Positions 27,844 through 39,000 of a DNA stretch of 64,000 bases are shown in pieces (the stretch's first letter is position 1; every line of letters starts with the position of its first letter). A program made the translations under genes and the position numbers. This DNA is from Flavobacteriales bacterium (GTDB taxonomy: Bacteria > Bacteroidota > Bacteroidia > Flavobacteriales_F > PHOS-HE28). Below the pieces are notes generated by a model that was given only the letters and a program-made list of their open reading frames with translations, did not search any database and was not told the origin of the DNA. The stretch covers positions 56,339-120,338 of the forward strand of contig JADJOG010000012.1 of NCBI GenBank assembly GCA_016713865.1, written 5' to 3'.

Positions 27844-29056
27844 GTGGATCGCCGTTTGAATCGCAAGGTGCTGCTCGGTGTCTCGGGCGGCATCGCTGCT
27901 TTTAAGGCAGCGCAGCTCACGCGCTTGCTGGTGAAGGCCGGCTGCGAGGTGCAGGTGGTCATGACGCCCTCGGCGCACGACTTCGTGACACCGCTCACGC
28001 TGGCCACGTTGAGCAAGCGCCCGGTCCTCACCGACCTGTTCGTGCGCGACGGCAGCGGAGCTTGGAACGACCATGTGCATCTAGCGCGTTGGGCCGATGT
28101 GATGCTGATAGTGCCAGCCACTGCAAACACCATTGGCAGGATGGCCAATGGGCTTTGCGACAATCTTCTTCTGGCGGTCTGGCTCAGCATGCCGAAGGAG
28201 ACACCGGTATTTCTGGCACCGGCCATGGACCTTGAGATGTGGCGCGATGAAGCGGCGCAAGCGAACCTTCAAAAGCTTCGTGTAAACGGTGTGCGAACCA
28301 TTGGACCGGAAAGCGGTGAATTAGCCAGCGGGCTCTAAGGTGAAGGGCGCATGAGCGAGCCTGAAGCCATCGCAGAAGCTTTGCACGCGGCATTGCTGGG
28401 AAACAGCACGTTGAACGGCAAGCAATTGCTGGTAACCGCAGGTGGCACGCAGGAGGCGCATCGACCCAGTGCGCTACATCGGCAACCGGAGCAGCGGCAA
28501 GATGGGCTTCGCGATAGCCGAGGAAGCCGCGATCCGTGGCGCTTCGGTTCATCTGGTTACGGGCCCGGTGCAGCTCCAAGAAGACAGACCCGGCATAGCC
28601 CGCACCGACGTGGTGAGCGCAGCCGAGATGGCAGCAGCCTGCAAAGCGCTATCGCCGAGATGCGAGGCTGTGATCATGAGCGCCGCGGTGGCCGATTACC
28701 GTCCCGAGAAGGCTGCATTGGGCAAGTTGAAGAAAAAGGATGCCGCCCTCGAGATCGCGCTGGAGCCGACAGAGGCCAGCCTAGCATGGATGGGTACGCA
28801 CAAACCGAGCGGCCAGAAGCTTGTTGGCTTCGCTTTGGAAACGGATAACGAATTGGCGCACGCCTCCGATAAGCTCAAGCGCAAGAACCTGGACCTGCTC
28901 GTTCTGAACAGCCTGCGCGATGCAGGCGCCGGTTTCGGCACCGATACGAATAAGATCACACTGCTCGCGCCGGGCAAGGATCCGAGCGCGTTGCCGTTGA
29001 TGAGCAAGCGCGAAGTGGCCCGCGCTATCTTGGACCGCCTTGAAGAATTGCTCTGA
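27844..29056 (+). CDS. coaBC: Bifunctional CoaBC (in-frame stop and one frameshift as read)
   Basis: About 404 residues from the GTG at 27844. CoaC part: LLGVSGGIAAFKAAQL, then HVHLARWADVMLIVPATANTIG and APAMDLEMW with flavin and decarboxylase residues, then GPESGELASGL. An in-frame TAA at 28336-28338 interrupts the linker; after it the same frame continues GEGRMSEPEAIAEAL and LLVTAGGTQEA. One extra base near 28461 shifts to the CoaB frame, IDPVRYIGNRSSGKMGFAIAEEA, ending AILDRLEELL. The enzyme makes 4'-phosphopantetheine from 4'-phosphopantothenate and cysteine. Its near-universal need in CoA synthesis makes true inactivation unlikely. Confidence 0.9.
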
Positions 29057-29059
29057 ACC

Positions 29060-29953
29060 ATGCGGAAGACTGCCTGCATCCTGCTCCTGCTCTTGCCTTT
29101 TGCCTCTATCTCTCAAGAGTTCAACTGCCAGGTGAGCGTTATCGCGCCGCAGGTAGCACAGGCGCAAACGGGCGTGTTCCGCAGCATGGAGACCGCCATC
29201 AAGGAGTTCTTCAATGTGCGGCGCTTCACCAATTACAACTACGCGCCCAATGAGCGCATCGACATCAACCTGTTGCTCACCATCAGCAACCAACCGGCCC
29301 CTGACCGTTTCGAGGGCACCTTGCAGGTGATCTATGCCCGTCCGGTTTTCGGCACTGATTACAACAGTCCGATCCTTGACCTGGTGGATGATCAGGTGCA
29401 GTTCAACTTCCTCGAGAACACCCAAATCGAATTCACCCCCGACCGATTCATTAACAACTTGAGCGCGCTGCTCGGATTCTACGCCTATTTCATTCTCGGC
29501 CTCGATGGCGACAGCTATGCGCCATTGGGAGGAGCGGAGTTCTACAATCAGGCGCAGCAAGTGGTGAACAATGCCCAGAGCGCCGGTGAATCAGGTTGGA
29601 AGGCATTCGAGGGTCAACGCAACCGCTATTGGCTGCTCGATAACCAGCTGCAGGCCGTGTTCCGCCCGCTGCGCGAATTGCTCTACGATTACCACCGCCA
29701 AGGCCTGGACACCATGACCGAGGACGCAGCCGCTTCACGCCGGAAGATCGCAGCGAGCATCGAGAAGCTCAAGACCGTGCATCAGGCCAAGCCCGCCAGC
29801 TACAACCTTCAAGTGGTCTTCAACGCGAAGTACAACGAGCTGGTGGAGATCTTCAAGCCCGCCGACCCAAGCGAAAAGACCAAGCTCTTCAACACGCTGC
29901 AGATCATCGACCCAGGGCATATCGGGCAGTATCAGGAGATGATGCGGGGGTAG
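29060..29953 (+). CDS. DUF4835 secreted protein
   Basis: 297 residues. A signal peptide (1-18, ILLLLLPFASISQ) is followed by the DUF4835 pattern EFNCQVSVIAPQVAQAQTGVFRSMETAIKEFFN, NERIDINLLLTI, ARPVFGTDYNSPIL and DSYAPLGGAEFYNQAQQVV. The family is restricted mostly to Bacteroidota and regularly stands between coaBC and recN. It probably acts at or beyond the outer membrane; no activity is known. It begins 4 nt after coaBC. Confidence 0.88.
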   Translation: MRKTACILLLLLPFASISQEFNCQVSVIAPQVAQAQTGVFRSMETAIKEFFNVRRFTNYNYAPNERIDINLLLTISNQPAPDRFEGTLQVIYARPVFGTDYNSPILDLVDDQVQFNFLENTQIEFTPDRFINNLSALLGFYAYFILGLDGDSYAPLGGAEFYNQAQQVVNNAQSAGESGWKAFEGQRNRYWLLDNQLQAVFRPLRELLYDYHRQGLDTMTEDAAASRRKIAASIEKLKTVHQAKPASYNLQVVFNAKYNELVEIFKPADPSEKTKLFNTLQIIDPGHIGQYQEMMRG

Positions 29954-30109
29954 GTCATGCGCTCATGTGGCCATGTGCCGATGTGCCCATGCGAGCATGA
30001 ATTCATTCAGTGATTCATTCTGTAGGCAAGTCCTCCTTTCATCGTGGCTAGCCGGATGCATCAGTTGCAATGAGTCAAATGCCTTACTTGCCTCACCATC
30101 ACCTGAACC
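29954..30109. other. Spacer with repeated CATG-type words
   Basis: 156 bp between DUF4835 and the AbgT gene. The first 45 bases repeat an 8-9 nt unit (ATGTGGCC, ATGTGCCG, ATGTGCCC, ATGCGAGC), and GATTCATTC or similar follows. No gene or clear promoter box is seen. Confidence 0.4.
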
Positions 30110-31645
30110 ATGGCGAAGACTGCGGAAGCGAAGAAGAAGGGCGGCGTCCTTGACCTGATCGAACGCGTGGGCAATGCGCTGCCGGACCCGGCGGTGCTCT
30201 TCCTGTCGCTCATGCTCCTGATCTGGGTGCTCTCGGCGCTCTTCGCTGGGGTTTCATTCACGGAGATCGATCCGCGCACCGGAGCGCCCATCATGGTGAA
30301 GAACCTGCTCACCGGTCCCGCGCTGGCCGATTTCCTCAGCAACATAGTGAAGACCTTCACGGGATTCGCGCCGCTGGGCATCGTGCTGGCGGCCATGCTG
30401 GGCGTGGGTGTGGCGGAGCATTCGGGTTACATCAATGCAGGGCTCAAGAGCATGCTGAAGGTGACGCCGCGCATGCTACTCACGCCGATGCTGATCCTGG
30501 TGGCCATCGTGAGCCACACCGCAACCGATGCGGGCTACGTGCTCGTGATCCCCTTGGGCGGGGTCATCTTTCACGCGGCGGGCAGGCATCCGCTGGCGGG
30601 CATCGCTGCGGCATTCGCGGGAGTGAGCGGCGGTTTCAGCGCCAACTTCGTTCCCAGTGGCATCGATCCGCTCTTGCAAGGCTTCACGCAGGAAGCCGCG
30701 CGCATCATCCATCCGGGCATCGAATTGAACCCGCTTAACAACTGGTTCTTCACCAGTGCCAGCAGCTTGCTCATCATCGGCCTCGGCTGGTGGCTCACCG
30801 ATCGTGTTGTTGAGCCTCGCCTGCGTCGCGTGGCCGTCGATGGCGACGAGAGTGCCGTGGCCATGGATGAGCTGAAACCGAAAGAGCGCACCGCCTTCGG
30901 TGTAGCCACGCTCACCATGCTACTGCTGCTCCTGGGGCTCTTCGCTTGGGCATGGCCCGAAGACAGCTCACTGCGCGCCGATGGCAAGCTCGCCAGTTTC
31001 TCTGCGCCGCTCATGCGCAGCATCGTGCCCATCATCCTCATCGTGTTCCTCATTCCCGGCATCGTTTACGGCTTCCTGGCAGGCACCTACCGCGCCACCA
31101 AGGATGTGGTGGGCCACATGAGCAAGAGCATGAGCGGCATGAGCTATTACATCGTGATGGCCTTTTTCTGCGCGCTCTTCATCGACGCCTTCTCGCAGAG
31201 CCAACTGGGCGCGCTGCTGGCACTGAAAGGCGCAGCCGGGTTGAAGGCGATGCAATTGCCCGCGGCCGTCACCATCGTCGGCATCATCCTGCTAACGGCC
31301 TTCGTCAACCTGTTCATCGGCTCGGCCAGCGCCAAATGGGCTTTGATCGCGCCCATCTTCGTTCCCATGCTCATGCAACTGGGCATCTCGCCCGACCTCA
31401 CCCAAGCGGGCTATCGCGTGGGCGATTCGGTCAGCAACATCGTTACGCCGCTGATGCCCTACTTCCCGCTGGTGGTGGTGTATTGCCAGCGCTACGCGAA
31501 AGGCACGGGCATCGGCACGCTCACGAGCATGATGCTGCCGTACTCGATCACCTTCCTGGTGCTGTGGACGATCTTCCTGCTCGCGTACTGGGGGCTGGGA
31601 CTGCCGCTCGGCTTGCAGTCCACCTATGAGTACTTGCCGCAGTAA
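30110..31645 (+). CDS. AbgT family transporter
   Basis: 511 residues with about 11-13 helices. The start ...GVLDLIERVGNALPDPAVLF is typical of AbgT/MtrF. Other family segments are GFAPLGIVLAAMLGVGVAEHSG, SHTATDAGYVLVIPLGG and SANFVPSGIDPLLQGFTQEAA in the first half, and NLFIGSASAKWALIAPIFVPM in the last third. The family includes the E. coli p-aminobenzoyl-glutamate importer and drug or sulfonamide exporters. The gene lies between DUF4835 and recN, which are usually adjacent in this phylum, so it is probably an insertion with its own transcription. Confidence 0.9.
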   Translation: MAKTAEAKKKGGVLDLIERVGNALPDPAVLFLSLMLLIWVLSALFAGVSFTEIDPRTGAPIMVKNLLTGPALADFLSNIVKTFTGFAPLGIVLAAMLGVGVAEHSGYINAGLKSMLKVTPRMLLTPMLILVAIVSHTATDAGYVLVIPLGGVIFHAAGRHPLAGIAAAFAGVSGGFSANFVPSGIDPLLQGFTQEAARIIHPGIELNPLNNWFFTSASSLLIIGLGWWLTDRVVEPRLRRVAVDGDESAVAMDELKPKERTAFGVATLTMLLLLLGLFAWAWPEDSSLRADGKLASFSAPLMRSIVPIILIVFLIPGIVYGFLAGTYRATKDVVGHMSKSMSGMSYYIVMAFFCALFIDAFSQSQLGALLALKGAAGLKAMQLPAAVTIVGIILLTAFVNLFIGSASAKWALIAPIFVPMLMQLGISPDLTQAGYRVGDSVSNIVTPLMPYFPLVVVYCQRYAKGTGIGTLTSMMLPYSITFLVLWTIFLLAYWGLGLPLGLQSTYEYLPQ

Positions 31646-31662
31646 GCCGCTCTTCCGGGATA

Positions 31663-31785
31663 CAAGCACGGATACACACCGATTGCCACGGATGGTTTCC
31701 CTGCCAACTGTTCGTTGGGCATTCATGGATGCAGGTGAAGTCCACGGCATTCATCCGTGTTCATCCGTGTGAATCCGTGGTTCAT
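31663..31785. repeat. Imperfect inverted/direct CACGGAT repeats
   Basis: On the left arm CACGGAT occurs twice (near 31669 and 31688), and on the right arm its complement ATCCGTG occurs three times (near 31753-31780). The two arms can fold on each other around about 60 bp. Such CACGGAT/ATCCGTG clusters look like intergenic REP-type elements. They lie 95 bp before recN and may mark the 3' end of the inserted AbgT gene. Confidence 0.5.
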
Positions 31786-31880
31786 TCAAGTCGCTCCTCT
31801 TCAAGGCTGCATAAGTTTCCGTGAGATTCCACCGCGGCTCCTAGCCCGCGCGCGGCGATATTCGCAGCGGTTTACCCTCC

Positions 31881-33533
31881 ATGCTCACCCGCATCGCCAT
31901 CTCTAATTACCTGCTGATCGAATCGCTCGAGCTCGACTGGCACCAAGGACTTACGACCATCACCGGCGAGACCGGCAGTGGCAAGAGCGTACTCATCGGC
32001 GCCTTGGAGCTGGCCTTGGGCGCGCGCGCCGATGCCGGTTTGCTCCGCGACCCGAAGAAACGTTGCGCGATCGAACTGGAGTTGGATCTCGATGGCCTCG
32101 GCCTCGAAGCGTGGTTCGCTTCCAACGAATTGCCCTTCGAGGAGCACGCGTTGTTGCGCCGCCAACTCGATCCGGGTGGTCGGTCGCGGGCCTTCGTGAA
32201 TGACACGCCGGTGCGACTTGAGCAACTACGCGAATTGGGCGAGCGCCTCATCCACATCCACAGCCAGCACCACACCTTGCTGCTGAACGATGCACGCTTC
32301 CAGCTGGGCTTGGTGGATCAACTGGCCGGCCATACCGAGGCGGTGAAGAAGCTCGGTAGCCTCTATGCCGAATGGCGCACGGCGCAGAAGGAACTGCAAG
32401 ACGCGCGTGATCAGCAGCAGCGCGCGTTGGCCGAGTCGGACTTCGTGCGCTTCCAACTGGAAGAGTTGGAGCAAGCCGCGATCACCGAGGGCGAGCAAGC
32501 ACGCATCGAAGAGGACTTGCGCTTGGCAGAGCACGCGAGCGAGCGCGCCGAGGCGTACCGTGCCATTGAAGAAGGCGCTGCGGGAGACCAAGGCGCGGCC
32601 ATGCTGCTGCAACGCTTGCGTGCTTTGGTGGCAAAGGCGGCTCGAATCGATCCACAATTGGCGGCATTGCTCACGCGCGTCGAGAGCGCCACCATCGAGT
32701 TGAAGGACATCGGCGATGAGGCTGCGCAATTGGCATCATCGGTGGAGGTGGACCCTGCGCGCGCCGATCGATTGCGCGAGCGTGTGGACCTGCTCATCCG
32801 CCTGCAGCAGAAGCACCGGGCGAAGGACGAAGCGGAACTGCTCGCCATCCTTGCAGATATACGCCAACGCGCTGCTTCCGTAGAGGATCTGAGCGAGCGC
32901 TGCGCGACATTGGAGAAAGAGGCGCAGCGCCTTTCCGATGCGTACACCAAGGAAGCCAAGGTGATCTCACTCGCGCGCACCAAGGCCATCAAGCCGCTAT
33001 CGAACAAGGTGGAAGCGCTGCTCCATCAACTGGGCATGCCGCACGGCATCTTCCAATTCGACCAGCGTCAAGGCGAGGCCGGGCCATTGGGCACCGATCA
33101 AGTACGCGCGCTCTTCACCGCCAACAAGGACCGCGCGCCAGCACCGCTCGACAAAGTCGCCAGCGGCGGCGAGTTGAGCCGCGTGATGCTCGCGCTGATC
33201 TCTCTCGCCGCAGGATCACGAGATCTGCCCGTGGTGGTCTTCGACGAGATCGATACCGGCGTGAGCGGCGAAGTAGCCGACCGCGTGGGTGAGTTGCTCG
33301 CCGCCATGGGCCGCGACCGTCAAGTGATCGCCATCACGCACCTGCCGCAGATTGCCAGTAAGGCATCGCATCACTTGCAGGTGAGCAAGAGCGCCGAGGG
33401 CGAGCGTGTGCGCACGGCGATTGATGCCCTCGCTCACGAACAGCGCGTGGAGGCCATCGCGCGTATGCTGAGCGGCCGCACGGTGACGGCGCAAGCTGTG
33501 GAGAATGCGCGGGCGCTGCTCGGAAAGAGTTAG
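31881..33533 (+). CDS. recN: DNA repair protein RecN
   Basis: 550 residues. Walker A GETGSGKSVLIGAL is near residue 29; a long central coiled coil (150-380) follows; the ABC signature LSRVMLALISLAA and Walker B VVVFDEIDTGVSG are near 430-455, with ITHLPQIASKASHHL after. RecN is an SMC-like ATPase acting in double-strand break repair. The stop codon shares bases with that of the convergent secreted-protein gene (33530-33533). A GATATTCG element 16 nt before the start may be its -7 box. Confidence 0.95.
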   Translation: MLTRIAISNYLLIESLELDWHQGLTTITGETGSGKSVLIGALELALGARADAGLLRDPKKRCAIELELDLDGLGLEAWFASNELPFEEHALLRRQLDPGGRSRAFVNDTPVRLEQLRELGERLIHIHSQHHTLLLNDARFQLGLVDQLAGHTEAVKKLGSLYAEWRTAQKELQDARDQQQRALAESDFVRFQLEELEQAAITEGEQARIEEDLRLAEHASERAEAYRAIEEGAAGDQGAAMLLQRLRALVAKAARIDPQLAALLTRVESATIELKDIGDEAAQLASSVEVDPARADRLRERVDLLIRLQQKHRAKDEAELLAILADIRQRAASVEDLSERCATLEKEAQRLSDAYTKEAKVISLARTKAIKPLSNKVEALLHQLGMPHGIFQFDQRQGEAGPLGTDQVRALFTANKDRAPAPLDKVASGGELSRVMLALISLAAGSRDLPVVVFDEIDTGVSGEVADRVGELLAAMGRDRQVIAITHLPQIASKASHHLQVSKSAEGERVRTAIDALAHEQRVEAIARMLSGRTVTAQAVENARALLGKS

Positions 33534-35879
33534 GGCAATTGCTGCATGCGCACGTTGGTAGGCACGCTCCCGCCGATATTCACCAGGATGGGGTCGCGGT
33601 CGTTCGGGTCGCCCGTATAGCGCACAGACCCGTTCATGTCCACGTCCTCGACGAAATAGCCGTTGACCGTGTTCGTAGGGACGCTTCCTCCGATGCGACT
33701 GAGGATGGGATCGCGGTCGTTGGGATCGCCCACGTAGGCAATGCGATTATTGAAATCGACGTTGCCTGCCTACATCAGCTGCGTGCCGCTGACATCCTTG
33801 CGTGCAGCTGTGCCGAAAGTGGCGGTACCCGCAAGCGTGAAGTTGATGCTGAGCGGTGTTCCAGAGAGCGCTTGCGCTGTGGCCGTCATGATGCCAAGGT
33901 GGTTGCGATGCCGAATTGCCACGTAGTAGTTGCCGGGAGGCGCGTTCATGACAACCGTGCTTGCGCCATCCGTGCCAACAATGTCACCATCACGCTGCAA
34001 CAAAGCCGCGCGACTGGTAACGATGGTTGAGGGCGTTGATGCGTTGCGAAGTTCCAGGATCACCCAATCGACGATCGCGTTGCTGCCGGTAACCGCCAGC
34101 GCGCCTGCGGTCGTGGTCTCGCTTCCGCCGCCATTCACGAATGAATAGCCCAATGCCGTGTAAGGCTGGGCTAACGGAATCAGTCCGCCGGAACGCAGAC
34201 CATCGTTCATGAGGCCTGCACCGGCATAAGGTCCTTCGAGCAGCACCCGCGGCGATATGCTCACGTTCTGCGGCGTGAAGGAGAACTGGAACAGGCGCGT
34301 GCTCCACGACGTGCTCGTGTTGAATTTGGCCGTTCCACAGAAGCTCTGATTCGCGGGGTCAACATCGAGGGAATTATAATCGCCATAGCGATTGCTGGCA
34401 TTGCGGCTTGTGCCCGCTACTATGCTCGTCTCGGCTATGGTCATCTGGCCTAATGGATCGCTGGCATAGCGGCCCGTGTAGCGGATGCTCGGGAAAACCG
34501 ATGAGCTTTGAGACATTGTAGGATAGCGCGATATCGCCATTCGCGTTGATGGCGATGCTCGACATCCATCGGTGGGCCGCATCCGGTGAATACGTGCCTT
34601 GCTGATGAATGCTCCACGGATTGGAAAGAGCGGCACGGCGCAGTTCGTACCACCGCACACCAGCCCTGTCCATGGTGTTGACATCGGTGACATGGCTGCA
34701 CACGATCGCCTCGTGCGTTCCGAAGTTGCGGTAAATCGCACGGTTCATGATGACCTCCCGAAGCGGATCCAGTGTGGTGGTGGTTCCCGGCTGCGGGATG
34801 CAGGCGAAGGCCTGATATCCGCATAATTCCGTTTCGAAAGACTCCGTCGCCAGCAGTACAGGACCCGAGAGGACCGAATTGGCAGGGGTGGTGAAATTCA
34901 CCGTGAGCGTCCAAAGCTCCAGCCGATCATTGGGAATGGAGGCGCCCCAGCCATCATCGGCCATCCGCATGAACATTCCAGGTGCGCCGACAGGTGGGGC
35001 AGCGCCTCCATCATGCGTGATGGGCGTTGTGGCTTGAAAACCGATGGTGGGAACGCTTGGCACAGTGAATCGCTGCGCGGTGGCGCTCAGGCCCTGCAGC
35101 ATGCGGGTACGGTCCAATGCATAGGTGGCCGGCGAGTTCTCATTGGTGGTCACCATGTACATGTTGCTCCAGACCGCGTACTTCGGGTAGTCGGGGAAAT
35201 TGGTGGCCGTGAAACTGTAGGCGTACCAGGTTCCGGTGGGGTCGGCGGTTGTGCTGATGGCTACGATCATGCGGTTTCCGCTCGCACTGAACTCGCTCAT
35301 GAGCCAGCGGTCGGCAATGGCATCATAAAGCACGATGGGGTCGCCAGCACCGCTGTATGCGGTAATGCCGCCTATCGCGTTCACGAAATTGTCCAGGTAG
35401 GTCTGCGCGCCTAGTGCGTTACCGTTCTTGTCGAAGATGCGGAAGTAGGCGCCGGAGACGCCGTTGATCATCTGGATCACGTGGTTCGGCCCTACGTCGA
35501 GGCACGGATCAGCCGGGTTCACGCTCGAGAAGCCTTGCCCATTGATCGATAGGTCGAGCGCTCGACCTTGGGTCAATTCGCCGTTGAGCGATTGCCATGC
35601 GGGGTCATCGCCGATGGGCAGCGCATTGGGATTCACTTTCTGGTGAAGCCGCGAGGCCTTATAGCCGGGTGGTCGGCCCTTGCTGATCAGCAAGCCATTC
35701 TCGCCGCGCACGCGCTCATCGGGGAATACTTGGGCGCTATCCCACTCGGCATAGGCGCTGGTTTCACCCAGGAACACCATCTGCTGAACCTCAGCATTGC
35801 GCAGTTCGACATATTCCTGAGCGCGCGAAATCGAGACTGCCCAGAAGAGCGTGAGGACCAACAGGAGGCTATTCTTCAT
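33530..35879 (-). CDS. Secreted protein with NDRDPIL-type C-terminal module (one frameshift, one in-frame stop)
   Basis: About 780 residues when joined. The signal peptide is MKNSLLLVLTLFWAVSISRAQ. Residues 100-460 look like a beta-propeller-like surface domain (DPCLDVGPNHVIQMINGVSG, DPIVLYDAIADRWLMSEF). The frame breaks near 34505 and continues SSVFPSIRYTGRYASD. The last 240 residues are a module shared with the next gene: VLLEGPY, ALLQRDGDIV, AIRHRNHLG, then two YVGD/YTGD-NDRDPIL units with a calcium-loop-like DVDMNGSV. A TAG at 33770-33772 stands where the paralogue has Trp in KLWAGN; the frame continues open beyond it. It is exported, and surface display is inferred. Confidence 0.75.
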
Positions 35880-36018
35880 GATATGAGCTTGTTGCGCCGC
35901 GAAAATCGGGATATCCCACTAGTGATAAAGCCATCGCATGCGGGATTCGACCAATGCTGGTATTGGCAACCCATGCATGCAAAGGGCAGCGACGTGCGTG
36001 TCCGAAAAGAGGCAATGA

Positions 36019-39000
36019 CTACGGCAGCTGCTCCAGCCTGATGTTCGTGGGGATGGCCCCTCCGATATTCACAAGGATGGGGTCCCGATCGTTACCGGAG
36101 CCGGTGTAGCGCACGATGCCGCTAAGATCGGTATCCTCCAGGTAGTAGCCGGTTACCGTGGCCGTAGGAATTGAGCCGCCGACCACTTGCAGGATAGGAT
36201 CGCGGTCATTGCCATCGCCTACGTACTGCAGCTTGTGATCGCGCCAAGCATTTCCTGCCCAGAGCTTCATCACGCCATCTTCAGCCTTGCGCCCTTCGGT
36301 GCCCCAAGTGGCGGTGGCAGCCGTCTGGAAATCAACAGTTGCAGCCACGTCGCTCAGTGCAACAGCATTCGCGGTCATTGCGCCTAAGTGGTTCCGGTGG
36401 CGGATGGCCACCCGATAATTGCCAGGAGCCACATTCAGCAGCACGGGGCCCGTTCCATCCATCGCCACAACGTCCCCATCGCGCTGCAGCAGCGCGGTGC
36501 GGGTGGCCAGCACGGTGGCCGGGGTTGCATTGCTGCGCGCCTCCACAACCACGTAATCGACGATGGCATTGGCACCGGTCACGGCGAGCACGCCGGGCAG
36601 GATCTGCTCGCCACCACCATTCACGTGGGTGTAACCCAAGCCGGTATAGGGTTCTGTTGGCGGTAGCAGGTTGTTCGCACGCAGGTTGTCGCGCATGAGC
36701 ATCGGCGGACCCGCTTGCCAAGCGCCTTCGAGCCACACCTTTGGTCGAACGGCTACCACGTTCGGCACGCTCAGGCAACCGCCCACCACCGCGGTTAGGG
36801 TGTTGTTCGCATCCTTGTTCACGATGTCGTCGATGCTGCTGATGCAGATCTGCCCACCCGTGAGGTTGAGGTAGTTGATCCGGAGCAGCGGGGTGAAAGT
36901 GCTGTTCTTCACCAGGCTGGTGTCGAGGTAGGATATGCCGATTACTTTGGTGCCGCCGAGCGTGGTGCTGATGGCGATATCGCCCATCAGATTCGGAGCG
37001 AGGTTCACCGCGCTCTGGAGCGTGATCCCGCTCACGTTGAATTCGTAGGCCATCACGCGGCAGCTCGGATTGCGGATCAGCACATCAACCGTCTTGGCCA
37101 CGGGATCGAGATTCGCAAGGCTGAGCTCTACCAGGTCGTCGGTGCTCAACCAGCCGCGCGGGAAATCGAACCAAGGGTGATAATGCAGCACGTGGTTCCC
37201 ACCATCGTGGATGATCTGCTGGGTGTATCCGTTGACCATGAGCGCCGCATCGGTCACTGTGATGCGGTTATCGGCATTCAGATCATTGCAATTGGCGGGG
37301 CTGATGTCGTTGCCTTGTATCCGTTGGATGTACTCCATGGCATCAGCTTGATTCTGCTGGCCTTCGCCTGTTAAATCGCCCCGTTTGGTGGGGCCATTGC
37401 AAACGCCATTGCAATCGATGCGCGCATCGCCATAAGCTTGGCCGAGGCAATCGGTCCATGTCGGGCAATCGGTCACCTGCGTGAAGCTGGGCACATTCAA
37501 CCCGTTCCGGGTGATGATGATGCACGCCTGCGCGTAGTTATTGGCGATGCTCAATTCGTAACGGCCAAGTGCATCAGGCGCGTTCTGCCAATTCGTGCGC
37601 AGCACCAGCGTGTATGTGCCATTGGGCACATCGGTGATGTCGATCCAATTGCAGGTGGTGCCAGTGCCGTATTCATCATAGCACTGCTTGCTGATGCCCA
37701 TGTTGCTGCAGCCGTACTGCCCAGTGCCGCCGAAGCAGCCCACATCAATCACGCAGAAGCCGTTCTTGAATCCGACCGGAATCGAATTGCCGCTCTGATC
37801 GAACAGGATGTAATCGGCGTAGCCCTGATAGTGGTTATGTCCATGGCAATTGTTGTTGCTGAACATCTGCGGCTGCGTGCTCGGGCTGCCGATGTAGTAA
37901 TCCGTGGATCCAATGTTGTCGATGCGCGTGGCGAATCGGATCACATAGCGCTGGCCGAGCGCGCGCACGCAGCCTTCCACAGGGGCACAGGCGTCGGTGA
38001 TGTTCACGGTGCTCATGGTGAGCGTACTGCGCAAGCGGGCCTGATTCATCACCAGGTCCGGGCCTGTCGGGCAGTTCGGGTTTCCAAAGGGGATGCAGCA
38101 ATCGGCGCAAGGAACCGTGGCCAGGGGGTTGTAGTTGCAGAACCCAACGTTCATGCAGCCAGTGACTGGGCCCATGTACACGATGCTGAAGGTGACCGCA
38201 GTGCCGCAGCTTCCACTGGTGGCATTGTGGCCCACGCGAAGGCGGTGCAAGGTTCCGCCAGGCATATTGGCATTGATCACGGCTTGCATCCCACAGCCAC
38301 CTTCGTTGTCATCAGCGAAGGTGGCCCCCTCCACGCCATCACTGAGCACGATGCTGCTGCACGCCATGTCGTAGATCCAAAGACGGGTGTCGCACGTATT
38401 GCTGCCGCAGGTGGTTACCCGGTACTGACCGCTTTGGGGAGGCGTGAATGAAAACCACTTCTCCAGGAAGTCGGTTGTCACGGTGGCCAATGTTTGCGGA
38501 TAGCTTCCGGTCAGGGTGGCAAGCGTGATTGGCACAGCGGTGCTGCATGCGAAGCCTGCCGGACAATTGAAAGTGGTTTCCTCGAAGCTGCCGAACTGGC
38601 CACCTTGCTTGATCAATGCGCCATCGAACCAAACGAAGTACTGTCCATATCCATAAGTGTTGTGCCAGATGCCATCGTTGGCCGTATCGTTGATCCGGAA
38701 AACCAAGCAGGTATTCTGCGGCACGCATACGCTGCTGCTCGTGGTGCCGCTTGCCAGCGTAGCACCGGTGCTGGCATTCTTCAAGGTCCAGCTCGTCTCA
38801 CCGGGGTAGCTATCGTGGAAGATATCGATCCGCACGCGCTTCAGGCCAGCAGAACAGCTGTAATTGCATGTGCCGTTGTTCACGTTCACGCTCGCGCTGT
38901 AGTTCGAGGCGGTGGTTTCGTTGCAACCGAATACAGGTGTGAGATTGCCGACGAAGACATCATCTATCGCGATGTCGCTCAGCTCACCGCTTCCCGTGGT

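Noticed and set aside
31663..31785. CRISPR array
   Set aside because: The CACGGAT units are short, irregular and inverted, without spacers of constant length and without cas genes.
33534..33538. Terminator between recN and the secreted protein gene
   Set aside because: The two genes share stop-codon bases, leaving no room; no hairpin with a T-run was seen.
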